Shown here: positions 28,787-36,745 of the stretch, piece by piece
Layout of the letters: each line of letters starts with the position of its first letter
Numbering within the stretch: position 1 is the stretch's first letter
NCBI GenBank assembly: GCA_937995985.1
Contig: CALKIR010000010.1
Coordinates: 55,823-119,822 of the forward strand
Origin: an uncultured Alcaligenaceae bacterium
GTDB taxonomy: Bacteria; Pseudomonadota; Gammaproteobacteria; Burkholderiales; Burkholderiaceae_B
DNA: 64,000 bases
Direction: 5' to 3'
Program-made: the position numbers and the translations under genes
Notes under the pieces: generated by a model
Database searches by the model: none
What the model was told of the DNA's origin: nothing
What the model saw: the letters and a program-made list of their open reading frames with translations, nothing else

Positions 28787-29037
28787 CAAACGCAACAATC
28801 AAACTACTGTATTTTGCTCAGGTTGCAGAGCTGCTCGGAAAACGCGAAGAACTCTGGCCAGCGCGTCCCAATCTCACAGTAGAACAGCTGTTAAATGAAC
28901 TCTGCGCTCATTATAGCGCGCTCCAACCTTTAAAAGAGCGCCTACAAGTGGCCATTAATCATTATCACGCTCAGCCAGAGGACTCCATCGCGGCCAATGA
29001 CGAAGTTGCGGTCTTTGAGCCAGTCACCGGAGGGTAA
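28783..29037 (+). CDS. moaD: Molybdopterin synthase sulfur carrier subunit
   Basis: The ubiquitin-like small subunit of MPT synthase. 84 residues ending in VTGG; the C-terminal glycine is adenylated and thiocarboxylated to donate sulfur. The beta-grasp pattern (IKLLYFAQVAELLGK at the start, DEVAVFEPVTGG at the end) is typical. The ATG overlaps the moaC stop as ATGA and has GGAGG four bases upstream. moaE follows after two bases. The activating enzyme MoeB is not in the window. Confidence 0.96.
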   Translation: MTNATIKLLYFAQVAELLGKREELWPARPNLTVEQLLNELCAHYSALQPLKERLQVAINHYHAQPEDSIAANDEVAVFEPVTGG

Positions 29038-29039
29038 TC

Positions 29040-29540
29040 ATGATTCGTATTCAAACGGACGATTTTGATGTCGGCGCTTTACTCGAAGACATGCGCCGCA
29101 CACATGAGGGAGCCCAAGGAGCTATCTTGAGCTTTGTGGGCTATGTCCGTGATTTTGCCCCAGACACCCATACCCAAACACTTTTTTTAGAACATTATCC
29201 CGGTATGTGTGAGCGTGAAATTGAACGTATTTGTGAGGCCGCCAAAAAACGCTGGGATATTCTCTCCTATCAGGTTGTCCATCGGGTAGGCGCTTTACAT
29301 CACGGAGATCAAATTGTGTTTCTTGCTGTTGCCAGTCGCCATCGCACCGAGGCCTTCCGAGCAGGTGAGTTTATTATTGACTCACTTAAAACACGCGCTC
29401 CTTTTTGGAAACGCGAACACTTGCGTAATGGCCAAACGTTCTGGGTTGCGCAGCGCCAAGAAGATGCCGAACGCACAGCCCGCTGGCAAGCGCAAATTGA
29501 GCAAGAAACAGCCCAAGCGCCCTCTGCTATTGACTCGTGA
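29040..29540 (+). CDS. moaE: Molybdopterin synthase catalytic subunit
   Basis: The large subunit of MPT synthase, which transfers sulfur from MoaD to cyclic pyranopterin monophosphate. 166 residues. Seen are GAILSFVGYVRDF near residue 28, LEHYPGMCEREIERI near 55, HRVGALHHGDQIVFLAVASRHR near 80 and APFWKREHLRNG near 120, with the catalytic lysine in the last run. GGAGG precedes the ATG. The C-terminal tail is glutamine-rich and dispensable-looking. moaB follows closely, its upstream in-frame GTG even overlapping the moaE stop. Confidence 0.96.
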   Translation: MIRIQTDDFDVGALLEDMRRTHEGAQGAILSFVGYVRDFAPDTHTQTLFLEHYPGMCEREIERICEAAKKRWDILSYQVVHRVGALHHGDQIVFLAVASRHRTEAFRAGEFIIDSLKTRAPFWKREHLRNGQTFWVAQRQEDAERTARWQAQIEQETAQAPSAIDS

Positions 29541-29578
29541 GCCTGTCTTTTTCATTTATCCTCAATCAAGGAATGCCC

Positions 29579-30073
29579 ATGACAATGATTTCTCTTAACT
29601 GTGCAGTGCTGACCATAAGCTCTGACCCCGAACGCGCGGATAGCACAGGAGACTTTCTCGAACAGGCCCTCATCAAGGCAGGCCATCGCTGTGTGACTCG
29701 CACGCGTAGCCACGGCTGTCTATACGACATTCGTAAACACCTTAGCCATTGGATAGCCGATCCTAATATTGAAGTGATTTTATGCAATGGGGGCACAGGT
29801 TACGGTCCCCGAAAAAATACGGTTGCTGCAGTCCGCCCCCTTTTTGATGAAGAAATTTCAGGATTTGGGGAATTGTTTCGTGCCCTATCCTATGCAGATA
29901 TTGGTAGTGGAGCTATCCAATCGGAGGCCCTAGCAGGACTTGCAAATAACACAATCATATTTTGTGTGCCCGGCTCTGAAAATGCAGCTCAATTAGCTTG
30001 GCGCGAGCTTATTCAGCCTCAGTTAGATGAGGGAACCACTCCCTGTAATTTTGCCCGCCACTGTGCCGGTTAA
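29579..30073 (+). CDS. moaB: Molybdenum cofactor biosynthesis protein MoaB
   Basis: A MogA/MoaB-fold protein, 164 residues from ATG 29579, which has AAGGA six bases before it; a GTG at 29537 overlapping moaE is an alternative start. It resembles E. coli MoaB through GFGELFRALSYADIGSGAIQSEALAGLANNTIIFCVPGS and the end PQLDEGTTPCNF. The usual motif GGTGxxxxD is changed: GGTGYGPRKNT has no aspartate at the expected place. In MogA that residue is needed for molybdopterin adenylylation, so activity is uncertain. No separate mogA is present in the window. It lies between moaE and moeA. Confidence 0.92.
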   Translation: MTMISLNCAVLTISSDPERADSTGDFLEQALIKAGHRCVTRTRSHGCLYDIRKHLSHWIADPNIEVILCNGGTGYGPRKNTVAAVRPLFDEEISGFGELFRALSYADIGSGAIQSEALAGLANNTIIFCVPGSENAAQLAWRELIQPQLDEGTTPCNFARHCAG

Positions 30074-30098
30074 CCTTTTACATTCTAGGTGACATATC

Positions 30099-31304
30099 AT
30101 GCTCGATTTTGACTCTGCACAAGATCGTCTTATTCAAGCAGCCGCTTTGCCGGCACGCTCTGAACGTATTCCTATAGAACACGCACTGGGCCGTGTCAAT
30201 GCTCAAGTTGTTTACGCCAACCTCGATATTCCCCCCGCAGATAACAGTGCTATGGATGGGTATGCCGTGCGCCACCAAGAGGTAACCCTAGACCAGCCCA
30301 TTCCTATACAGGCGCATATTTATGCTGGCGACCAGCCAATGCCCCTTGAGCCGGGCCACGCAATCCGTTTATTTACAGGCAGCGTCATGCCCGCAGGCGC
30401 CGACACGGTAGTGATCCAAGAGCATTGCACGGAGGAAGAAGGCACTGTCGAAATCAACCGCCTGCCCGCACCAGGTGCCAATGTACGCCTGCGAGGCGAG
30501 GATATGGCTAAAGATCAAGCCATCCTTCTTCAGGGACAACGCCTCAATAGCCGTCACCTTTCTCTACTGGCAGCCCAAGGAATCACACACCTCGACGTGT
30601 ATCCCATCCCTAAAATTGGCATTCTGAGCACCGGAGACGAGCTTGTTGCTCCTGGTACCCCTCTCAAAGAAGGGCAAATTTATAACTCCAACACTCCAAT
30701 GCTGGATGGGCTGATTCAAGAGCTAGGAGCAGAAACTGTAGCCCGTCGCCATGCCCCAGACACTATTGAAGGGATTCAAGAGGCGCTCAAACAACTCACC
30801 GAAATCTGTGATGTAGTGCTCACTATTGGCGGTGTGTCAGTTGGCGACAAAGATTTTGTCAAGCCAGCCATTGAGCAAATGGGCGGCCATATGGATTTAT
30901 GGCGAGTACGGATGAAACCCGGTCGACCTGTTACCTTAGCCCAAGTACACCGCACCCCTGTCATCGGTTTACCGGGCAACCCTGTGTCAGCCTATGCCGT
31001 CTTTGTACTCATGGTTTCACCCTTGATTAGACGTCTACAAGGGCGCTCACAGATCCTCCCCCCCGTTCTTTATGGCTATCTCGATAGCAATAAAAGCTTC
31101 TATGGAACACGTGATGAGTTTCTTAGAGTTCAAGCCACCCCTAAAAGCGATGGTCGCTTACAACTCATCCCTCACCCCAAACAAGGCTCGGCAATGATTA
31201 GTTCGCTGGCTTGGGCCAGTGGGCTGGCACGTATTCCCGCCGAACAATCAATCACCAATGGGTCTATTGTTCGCTACTATGACTTTAGGCTTTGGACTTA
31301 TTAA
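30099..31304 (+). CDS. moeA: Molybdopterin molybdotransferase
   Basis: Inserts molybdate into adenylylated molybdopterin to give Moco. 401 residues, the usual length. Motifs are DNSAMDGYAVR near residue 48, LFTGSVMPAGADTVVIQE near 90, ILSTGDELVAPG near 175, TIGGVSVGDKDFVKPAI near 242 and GLPGNPVSAYAVF near 287, then the C-terminal MoeA domain IV. AGGTGA precedes the ATG. It is last in the moa operon. Its 3' end overlaps the 3' end of mobA on the other strand by 20 bases. Confidence 0.97.
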   Translation: MLDFDSAQDRLIQAAALPARSERIPIEHALGRVNAQVVYANLDIPPADNSAMDGYAVRHQEVTLDQPIPIQAHIYAGDQPMPLEPGHAIRLFTGSVMPAGADTVVIQEHCTEEEGTVEINRLPAPGANVRLRGEDMAKDQAILLQGQRLNSRHLSLLAAQGITHLDVYPIPKIGILSTGDELVAPGTPLKEGQIYNSNTPMLDGLIQELGAETVARRHAPDTIEGIQEALKQLTEICDVVLTIGGVSVGDKDFVKPAIEQMGGHMDLWRVRMKPGRPVTLAQVHRTPVIGLPGNPVSAYAVFVLMVSPLIRRLQGRSQILPPVLYGYLDSNKSFYGTRDEFLRVQATPKSDGRLQLIPHPKQGSAMISSLAWASGLARIPAEQSITNGSIVRYYDFRLWTY

Positions 31305-31947
31305 TTAGTTGCATTTGAGCAGCCTTAAAATCAGCCGGCGTATTGAGGTTGGCAAAATAGCCCTCAGCATGTCCACCGAAATCAACTACTCCGGCTGATT
31401 GTTGCGTCAACCACGGAATCACCCGTCGCTGCCCCCTGTGAATGTCTGCGGCTAAACTCACAGCTGCCTCTCGATGAATTAACAAACAAAGCGGATAATC
31501 GCGTTGTGCGCGACAATAATAGGCTAATCGACCGGGTTCATGGGCCTGTGCCTGTAATAGTCTCGGCACAAAATCCTCTGGCAAAAAAGGACTATCTACC
31601 GGCACCACAACAACCCACGGCGTGACACTGTGCCTAAGAATGGTCAAAAGCCCTATCAACGGTCCCTGCTGTGCCGGTAAATCTGCGTCATCGGCCACCA
31701 CCCGCCCATACTGTGCATAAATAGTTTGATGGCGGTTCGCATTAATCATTATGTCCTCTACCCAAGGACGTAATAGCGCCTGTTGCCACGCAACCAATGG
31801 CCGCCCGTGCAAGAGCAATAGCCCTTTATCAATGGGAGCAGTACCCAATCTATCTGCCCCCTCCTGTTGGGCCAAGTCTATAGACTGCATGCGACGTGCC
31901 TGCCCACCTGCCAATACTGCGCCCGTCAGATCCGCTTTCTCAATCAC
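31285..31947 (-). CDS. mobA: Molybdenum cofactor guanylyltransferase MobA
   Basis: Joins GMP to Moco to give the MGD form used by DMSO-reductase-type enzymes such as formate dehydrogenase. The start is GTG at 31947, two bases after the moaA stop with GGAGG inside the moaA end; this gives 220 residues. The N-terminus reads AVLAGGQARRM, then DKGLLLLHGRPLV, but 19 residues (21-39) separate RM from DKG where the family has about three. The other motifs PLIGLLTIL and VVPVDSPFLP are intact. The insertion lies in the nucleotide-binding loop region. Its tail overlaps moeA by 20 bases. Confidence 0.9.
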   Translation of the reverse strand: MIEKADLTGAVLAGGQARRMQSIDLAQQEGADRLGTAPIDKGLLLLHGRPLVAWQQALLRPWVEDIMINANRHQTIYAQYGRVVADDADLPAQQGPLIGLLTILRHSVTPWVVVVPVDSPFLPEDFVPRLLQAQAHEPGRLAYYCRAQRDYPLCLLIHREAAVSLAADIHRGQRRVIPWLTQQSAGVVDFGGHAEGYFANLNTPADFKAAQMQLINKSKA

Positions 31948-31949
31948 CC

Positions 31950-33035
31950 CTATCCTCCGATATAGCTCATTTCTACCTTGGGCAGTGATGACTCGGCGTG
32001 TCCCTGACCACGCAACTCTGAATAGCGCGCATCCCGCTGCCGCCACATCTGAAGAATAAATTGGGCAATTTCTTGATCATTGGCTGCAGAGCGTAAATGA
32101 GTACGGACATCAAAGCCTTGAGAGCCAAATAAGCACAAAAAGAACTTGCCTTCGGGAGATAAGCGCAAACGGCTACAGTCCCCACAAAAAGGTTGTGAAA
32201 CACTGGTAATGAGCCCAATTTCCCCTTGTCCATCGACATAGGCATAGCGACTCGCTACCTCACCTCGATAATTAGAAGACAGCGGCCGTAAAGGATACCG
32301 AGCTGATATACGTTGCACAATTTCGGCTCCAGTCAGCACCTCTTGCATATTCCAGCCATTGGTATTTCCTACGTCCATATACTCGATAAATCTTAGAATG
32401 GGTCCGCGCCCCCGAAAATACTCCGCCATCGGCACAATTTGATCATCATTCAGCCCTTTGCGTACCACCATATTGACCTTGACAGGCCGCAACCCCACCT
32501 CATGCGCTTTTTTTATGCCCGCCAAGACACGCTCGACCCCTATTTTACTGTCACTCATATGCTGAAAACGCTCATTTTCTAATGCGTCCAAACTCACCGT
32601 GACTCGTTGCAACCCTGCTTCTTTTAGGTCTTTGGCTTTTTGTGCTAATAAGGTAGCATTCGTTGTTAAGGCAATTTCTACTGGCTCCCCTTCTAAGGTG
32701 CGCAAACGCGCCAGCATTTCAATCAGCACCTCTATATCTTTACGCAATAAAGGCTCGCCTCCAGTAAGCCGTATCTTGCGTAAACCTAATTGGGTGCAAA
32801 TCGATGCAACACGGGTGATTTCTTCGAAGCTCAATAAATCCTGATGAGCTAAAAAAGGATAATCCGGACCAAAAACCTCGCGCGGCATACAATAAGTGCA
32901 ACGGAAATTACATTTGTCTGTAATAGAAATACGCAAATCTCGCAAAGGTCGCTGCAATCGATCCAAAGCCCCTGAGCAGGAACTGATCTGACTTTGCGTT
33001 GAGGTTGTTCGAACGATTCGAATAGGCTGTGACAT
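31950..33035 (-). CDS. moaA: GTP 3',8-cyclase
   Basis: A radical-SAM enzyme that starts Moco synthesis from GTP. From ATG 33035 it has 361 residues; a TTG at 33071 is the alternative. The N-terminal cluster motif is CNFRCTYC near residue 40. The second cluster lies in FCGDCSRLRLSPEGKFFLCLFG near 270-290. The final residues YIGG give the C-terminal double glycine known to be needed in MoaA. It is transcribed with mobA and is divergent from fdhD across 177 bases that contain an inverted repeat. It completes the moaA-E set with the + strand operon. Confidence 0.97.
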   Translation of the reverse strand: MSQPIRIVRTTSTQSQISSCSGALDRLQRPLRDLRISITDKCNFRCTYCMPREVFGPDYPFLAHQDLLSFEEITRVASICTQLGLRKIRLTGGEPLLRKDIEVLIEMLARLRTLEGEPVEIALTTNATLLAQKAKDLKEAGLQRVTVSLDALENERFQHMSDSKIGVERVLAGIKKAHEVGLRPVKVNMVVRKGLNDDQIVPMAEYFRGRGPILRFIEYMDVGNTNGWNMQEVLTGAEIVQRISARYPLRPLSSNYRGEVASRYAYVDGQGEIGLITSVSQPFCGDCSRLRLSPEGKFFLCLFGSQGFDVRTHLRSAANDQEIAQFILQMWRQRDARYSELRGQGHAESSLPKVEMSYIGG

Positions 33036-33124
33036 AATAATGGTGCTACCGATTAAAAACCAATTGGGCAAGTACTACAAGCTTAAACTAAAGCCATTAA
33101 TTAAACCAATACACACATACTTGC

Positions 33125-33164
33125 TGTACTGACACTCTACCTGATCAAAGCCTTTGTCAGTACA
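33125..33164. promoter_or_regulatory. 10-bp inverted repeat between moaA and fdhD
   Basis: TGTACTGACA at 33125-33134 and TGTCAGTACA at 33155-33164 are perfect inverted copies with a 20-base spacer, 90 bases from moaA and 49 from fdhD. The 30-base centre-to-centre distance is close to three helix turns. A partial copy (AGTACTG) follows at 33170-33175. A shared operator for both genes is plausible; the regulator is unknown. Confidence 0.55.
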
Positions 33165-33212
33165 ATAAAGTACTGTTTATTTGCCTTTATTGACTTGAGA
33201 GCCTACTGACTG

Positions 33213-34082
33213 ATGTCTGATTTTAGCCCCCCCTCATCCCCTGCCCAGCAGCGGCATCCTTATGATGATGAGTCCGCTACGGCTACTGCATCTGTGGAAA
33301 TTACTCAACTCTGGCCAGATACCGGGCAGCGTCACTCCAAACAAGATATCTTAGCCAGTGAAGTTCCCGTTGCCTTACAATACAACGGCATTAACCACGT
33401 GGTGATGCTCGCCTCTGGAATGAATCTCATTGATTTAGCCTATGGCTTTTCCTATACAGAGGGTATTATTCGCACATATGCTGATATTTTTGACTGCGAA
33501 ATACAGCAGACTGAACAAGGCTATCTGTTAGATATAACAATTGCCTCAGCATGCATGCAACAACTGCGTTTGCGCCGTCGCCGCATGACCGGACAAACTG
33601 GCTGCGGCTTATGCGGAATAGAGTCTTTATCCGCCTTAGAGCAGGATATGCGCCCCCTCCCTACTCCTCCGCCTCAACTCAGCAGCAGAGCCATTGAGCA
33701 TGCACTACAAACCCTTTCCCAAAAACAAAGCCTACGCCACCGCACTGGAGCAACTCATGCCGCAGCATGGGCCAATTTTAAGGGTGAGATTCAACTGATT
33801 CGCGAAGATGTAGGCCGACATAATGCCCTTGATAAGCTTATCGGTGCACTGCTACGCAGCCAATCAGCCACTCAACAAGGATTTGCAGTTGTTTCTAGTC
33901 GCGCCAGTTATGAAATGGTGCAAAAAACCATACAAGCTCAAATCCCTGCTTTGGTTGCAGTCTCAGCCCCCACGAGCCTAGCTGTTGATATGGCCCATAA
34001 AAATCATCTTATCTTGGTTGGCTTTGCCCGCCATGATAAATTTAATATCTATAACGGCAGCGCTTATATTAACCACCCTTAG
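33213..34082 (+). CDS. fdhD: Formate dehydrogenase accessory sulfurtransferase FdhD
   Basis: Carries sulfur from IscS to the molybdenum cofactor of formate dehydrogenase. 289 residues. Motifs are EVPVALQYNGINHVVMLASGMNLIDLAYGFSYTEGII near residues 50-85, the two-cysteine loop TGQTGCGLCGIESL near 130, and EDVGRHNALDKLIG near 197. The cysteine pair CGLC is the expected persulfide site. No formate dehydrogenase gene is in the window, but the link with the Moco genes (MobA makes the MGD form) fits. Divergent from moaA and convergent with the universal stress gene. Confidence 0.96.
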   Translation: MSDFSPPSSPAQQRHPYDDESATATASVEITQLWPDTGQRHSKQDILASEVPVALQYNGINHVVMLASGMNLIDLAYGFSYTEGIIRTYADIFDCEIQQTEQGYLLDITIASACMQQLRLRRRRMTGQTGCGLCGIESLSALEQDMRPLPTPPPQLSSRAIEHALQTLSQKQSLRHRTGATHAAAWANFKGEIQLIREDVGRHNALDKLIGALLRSQSATQQGFAVVSSRASYEMVQKTIQAQIPALVAVSAPTSLAVDMAHKNHLILVGFARHDKFNIYNGSAYINHP

Positions 34083-34103
34083 ACCCAGCCATATCAGTCA
34101 GCA

Positions 34104-34133
34104 CAAAAACAAAAAGCGAGGCCATGGCCTCGC
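34104..34133 (-). terminator. Terminator after the universal stress gene
   Basis: A perfect palindrome (GCGAGGC at 34116-34122 with GCCTCGC at 34127-34133, four-base loop) that on the minus strand is followed by TTTTTGTTTTT. It lies 20 bases past the usp stop and also sits just after the convergent fdhD. Confidence 0.88.
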
Positions 34134-34153
34134 CTCAATGGACTCTTTGAAAA

Positions 34154-34618
34154 TTAATCGTTGCTCTCTTTGACGCGATATACCAACACGGCGCAAGGAG
34201 CGATATTGAGTACTTTAATAGTCACACTCCCTAATAATAATCGTGACAAGCCACTGCGTCCATGACTACCAATAAAAATCAAATCACAGTTTTCTTCTTT
34301 GGCTGCTTGTACCACCCCATCAGCAACATTGAAATTGGACATGGTGCGTGATGTTGCTGGGACACCTGCTGTCTCAGCACGATCCAATACTGCCTGTAAG
34401 TATTTATTGGCCTGCTCACGTGCCGTGCGCTCGTAGTCTTCGTCCGTGATGGCATAAGCAGCTGCCATCCCATCAAAACCTACTGTCGCAGCAAAAGGTT
34501 GAGTCACATGCAGTGCAACAATCTCCGCACCAATTTGACGAGCAAAGCTCACCCCTTTGTTTGCTGCCTGAGCAGAGAGTTTAGAACCGTCAGTCGGAAT
34601 CAATATTTTTTTAAACAT
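34154..34618 (-). CDS. Universal stress protein, UspA family
   Basis: A cytoplasmic single-domain USP of 154 residues from the ATG at 34618 (MFKKILIPTDGS), which has GGGG upstream; the longer frame to 34669 lacks support. The ATP-binding signature G-x2-G-x9-G-S is present as GSHGRSGLSRLLLGSVT near residue 120, so it belongs to the ATP-binding class. Only the N-terminal DGS and this C-terminal motif are diagnostic; no specific partner is adjacent. It has its own terminator. Confidence 0.92.
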   Translation of the reverse strand: MFKKILIPTDGSKLSAQAANKGVSFARQIGAEIVALHVTQPFAATVGFDGMAAAYAITDEDYERTAREQANKYLQAVLDRAETAGVPATSRTMSNFNVADGVVQAAKEENCDLIFIGSHGRSGLSRLLLGSVTIKVLNIAPCAVLVYRVKESND

Positions 34619-34801
34619 AAACATCCCCAAGATGAGTACACAATCGATAGTACAGATGCTACAGCACAAAGCAGTGCCATAACTGCAGTATATATCCTCT
34701 AGGTCTCATCTGATTGTAACCAAAAGCATTGATATTCAAAACCTAATATGCCTAACCCTTGTGTTTGATCAAGCTTATTTAATAAATATCAATGTTTAAG
34801 C

Positions 34802-35161
34802 TCAGAGATTGCCGCGAGCTTGAAGCGCCTGCGCTGCATGAAATAAACTGGTACACCGCCCACCGCTGCGACAATAAGCCAAAATTGGCTTAGGCAGCAT
34901 CTGCAGTAATTCTAAAAAAGTTTGAGCATCTTCAAGGGTTAGCTGACCGCTAATTACAGGCTGATATACCGCCTGCATCCCTGCTGCTTGGGCAGCCTGA
35001 ATCACCTGCTCGGAAGTCGGTTGCAATGGCCCTGCCTCATAGTCAGGACGATTAATCACCACACTTTTAAAACCTGCCTCGGCCACTGTGGCCATATCAT
35101 CAGCACTTAATTGGCCTGCAACAGCTAATTCATCACTGAGGGGATAAAATTCTAATGTCAT
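34802..35161 (-). CDS. TIGR01244/DUF442 phosphatase-like protein
   Basis: A 119-residue protein of the beta-lactamase hydrolase-like phosphatase family, related to dual-specificity phosphatases. The family core is seen as SVVINRPDYEAG near residue 33 and the catalytic loop AYCRSGGRCTSLF near 95, where C-x5-R with CRSGGR is the P-loop. In many homologues this domain is fused to a sulfur dioxygenase (BLH); here it stands alone, and no sulfide-quinone reductase or persulfide dioxygenase is adjacent. No clear ribosome site. Substrate unknown. Confidence 0.82.
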   Translation of the reverse strand: MTLEFYPLSDELAVAGQLSADDMATVAEAGFKSVVINRPDYEAGPLQPTSEQVIQAAQAAGMQAVYQPVISGQLTLEDAQTFLELLQMLPKPILAYCRSGGRCTSLFHAAQALQARGNL

Positions 35162-35297
35162 CGTTATTAGCCTAAAAAATAAAGCGCCCCAAGCGCTACC
35201 TACCTATAACCCCCATAAGTAGCACCCCATCCTTTAAACTTTAAAGCAATTATACTCAGAGCCAGTTTGAGGTGAAAGCTTTAAACAATGGACGAAT

Positions 35298-35323
35298 AAA
35301 AAAGGGGGCCCATTAGGCCCCCT
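35298..35323 (-). terminator. Intrinsic terminator after serA
   Basis: An 8-bp GC-rich stem (AGGGGGCC at 35303-35310 with GGCCCCCT at 35316-35323), five-base loop, followed on the minus strand by six T residues. It lies 20 bases after the serA stop. Confidence 0.9.
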
Positions 35324-35343
35324 ACTAAGCTCATTGAGAGCAG

Positions 35344-36549
35344 TTAAAGAGGCAGTGTGTCACATCTCAATGTGCCGGGTAATGCACGTAAAGCTTCGAG
35401 CACGGACTCGGTAATAGGCTTGTCTACATCAGTCAAAGCATAGCCATATTCTGAACGAGTCTGTAATTGTTGGCCAGAAATATTAAATCCATGTTGGGCC
35501 AATACATTGCTCAACCCGGCCATGGTGCCAGGCACATTTTTGTGCACATGAATAATACGCTGAGCGCCGGTGCTGGGTAAATAAGAAATCTCTGGGAAAT
35601 TAACCGCGCTCTTGGTCGCACCATGCTGTAAATAGGCAACTATTTTTTCAGCAACCTCACGTCCAATATTTTCTTGGGACTCTTGAGTGCTCCCACCAAT
35701 ATGAGGGGTAAGAATTACATTGGTTTTCCCTTTAAGGGGACTATCAAGAGGCTCCTCTACACTTTTGGGCTCGACAGGAAATACGTCCAACGCAGCTCCT
35801 GAAATATGCCCACTTTCGAGGGCTGCATTTAATGCCTCTATATCAACCACTGTCCCCCGCGAAGCATTAATAACAATTGCCCCTTTTTTCATTTGGGCCA
35901 ACGTGCGCTCATTGATAATATTTTCTGTTTCAGCCCCTCCGGGTACATGCAAAGTTACCACATCTGCATCCGCTAAAAGCTGAGCTAAGGACGCACAAGA
36001 CTTTGCATTGCCTAGAGGTAGTTTGGCCTCCACATCATAAAAACTCACACTCATTCCCATTGCCTCGGCAAGGGTGCCCACCTGAGAGCCAATATTTCCA
36101 TAGCCAATAATACCCAAGGTCTTGCCCCGCGCCTCAAAGGCCCCCTGTGCTGTCTTATCCCAATACCCGGCATGAACACGGGCGTTTTTTTCTGGGATGC
36201 GACGCAACAATAAAATAGCCTCTGCAATAACCAACTCGGCCACAGAACGAGTGTTTGAAAATGGCGCATTAAAAACAGGTAAGCCCTTTTGCATGGCATA
36301 ATCTAATGCCACCTGATTGGTTCCAATACAAAAACAGCCGATAACTCGAGCGGCTGTGGCCTGCTCTAAAACTTTTTCCTCAAGCTGTGTGCGAGAACGA
36401 ATACCGATCACAGTGGCATCGCGGATTTCATTGATTAACTCATCGCCGACCAATGCCGAAGGAAAAGTTTTGATATGGGTAAACCCTGCCGAGTTAAATA
36501 CCTCACTCGCACTAGGGTGAATATTTTCAAAAAGTACAATCTTTGTCAT
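35344..36549 (-). CDS. serA: D-3-phosphoglycerate dehydrogenase
   Basis: Oxidises 3-phosphoglycerate to 3-phosphohydroxypyruvate, the first step of serine synthesis. 401 residues, the E. coli-type length with one C-terminal ACT domain (IIHVHKNVPGTMAGLSNVL near 325-400), where serine feedback would act. The NAD-binding loop is LGIIGYGNIGSQVG near residue 145, INASRGTVVDIEAL near 227 holds the catalytic arginine, and TPHIGGSTQESQENIG near 280 holds the histidine. The 200 bases upstream contain a long hairpin (36637-36668). Followed by a strong terminator, so it is probably monocistronic. Confidence 0.97.
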   Translation of the reverse strand: MTKIVLFENIHPSASEVFNSAGFTHIKTFPSALVGDELINEIRDATVIGIRSRTQLEEKVLEQATAARVIGCFCIGTNQVALDYAMQKGLPVFNAPFSNTRSVAELVIAEAILLLRRIPEKNARVHAGYWDKTAQGAFEARGKTLGIIGYGNIGSQVGTLAEAMGMSVSFYDVEAKLPLGNAKSCASLAQLLADADVVTLHVPGGAETENIINERTLAQMKKGAIVINASRGTVVDIEALNAALESGHISGAALDVFPVEPKSVEEPLDSPLKGKTNVILTPHIGGSTQESQENIGREVAEKIVAYLQHGATKSAVNFPEISYLPSTGAQRIIHVHKNVPGTMAGLSNVLAQHGFNISGQQLQTRSEYGYALTDVDKPITESVLEALRALPGTLRCDTLPL

Positions 36550-36636
36550 GCGCGGCCTACCTTAAATCGCAGTAACCTATATAGGAGTAATAAAGTACTA
36601 TTTAATGCTATAGAGTTTTACAACCAAAAGCAATAA

Positions 36637-36668
36637 TGGCCCAACAAGCTCTTTAGAGCTTTGGGCCA
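36637..36668 (-). terminator. Long stem-loop between the AhpD-like gene and serA
   Basis: An 8-bp stem TGGCCCAA/TTGGGCCA (36637-36644 with 36661-36668), a two-base bulge, then AGCTCT/AGAGCT around a TT loop. On the minus strand it is followed by TTATTGCTTTT, a weak T tract. It probably ends the AhpD-like transcript; alternatively it is in the serA leader. Confidence 0.6.
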
Positions 36669-36745
36669 AATTAAAAGAGCCTCAGTTATTCACTTAGGCT
36701 ATGGTAGAAATTATATCTTGTATTGATGATGAATCAAATCAGCAC

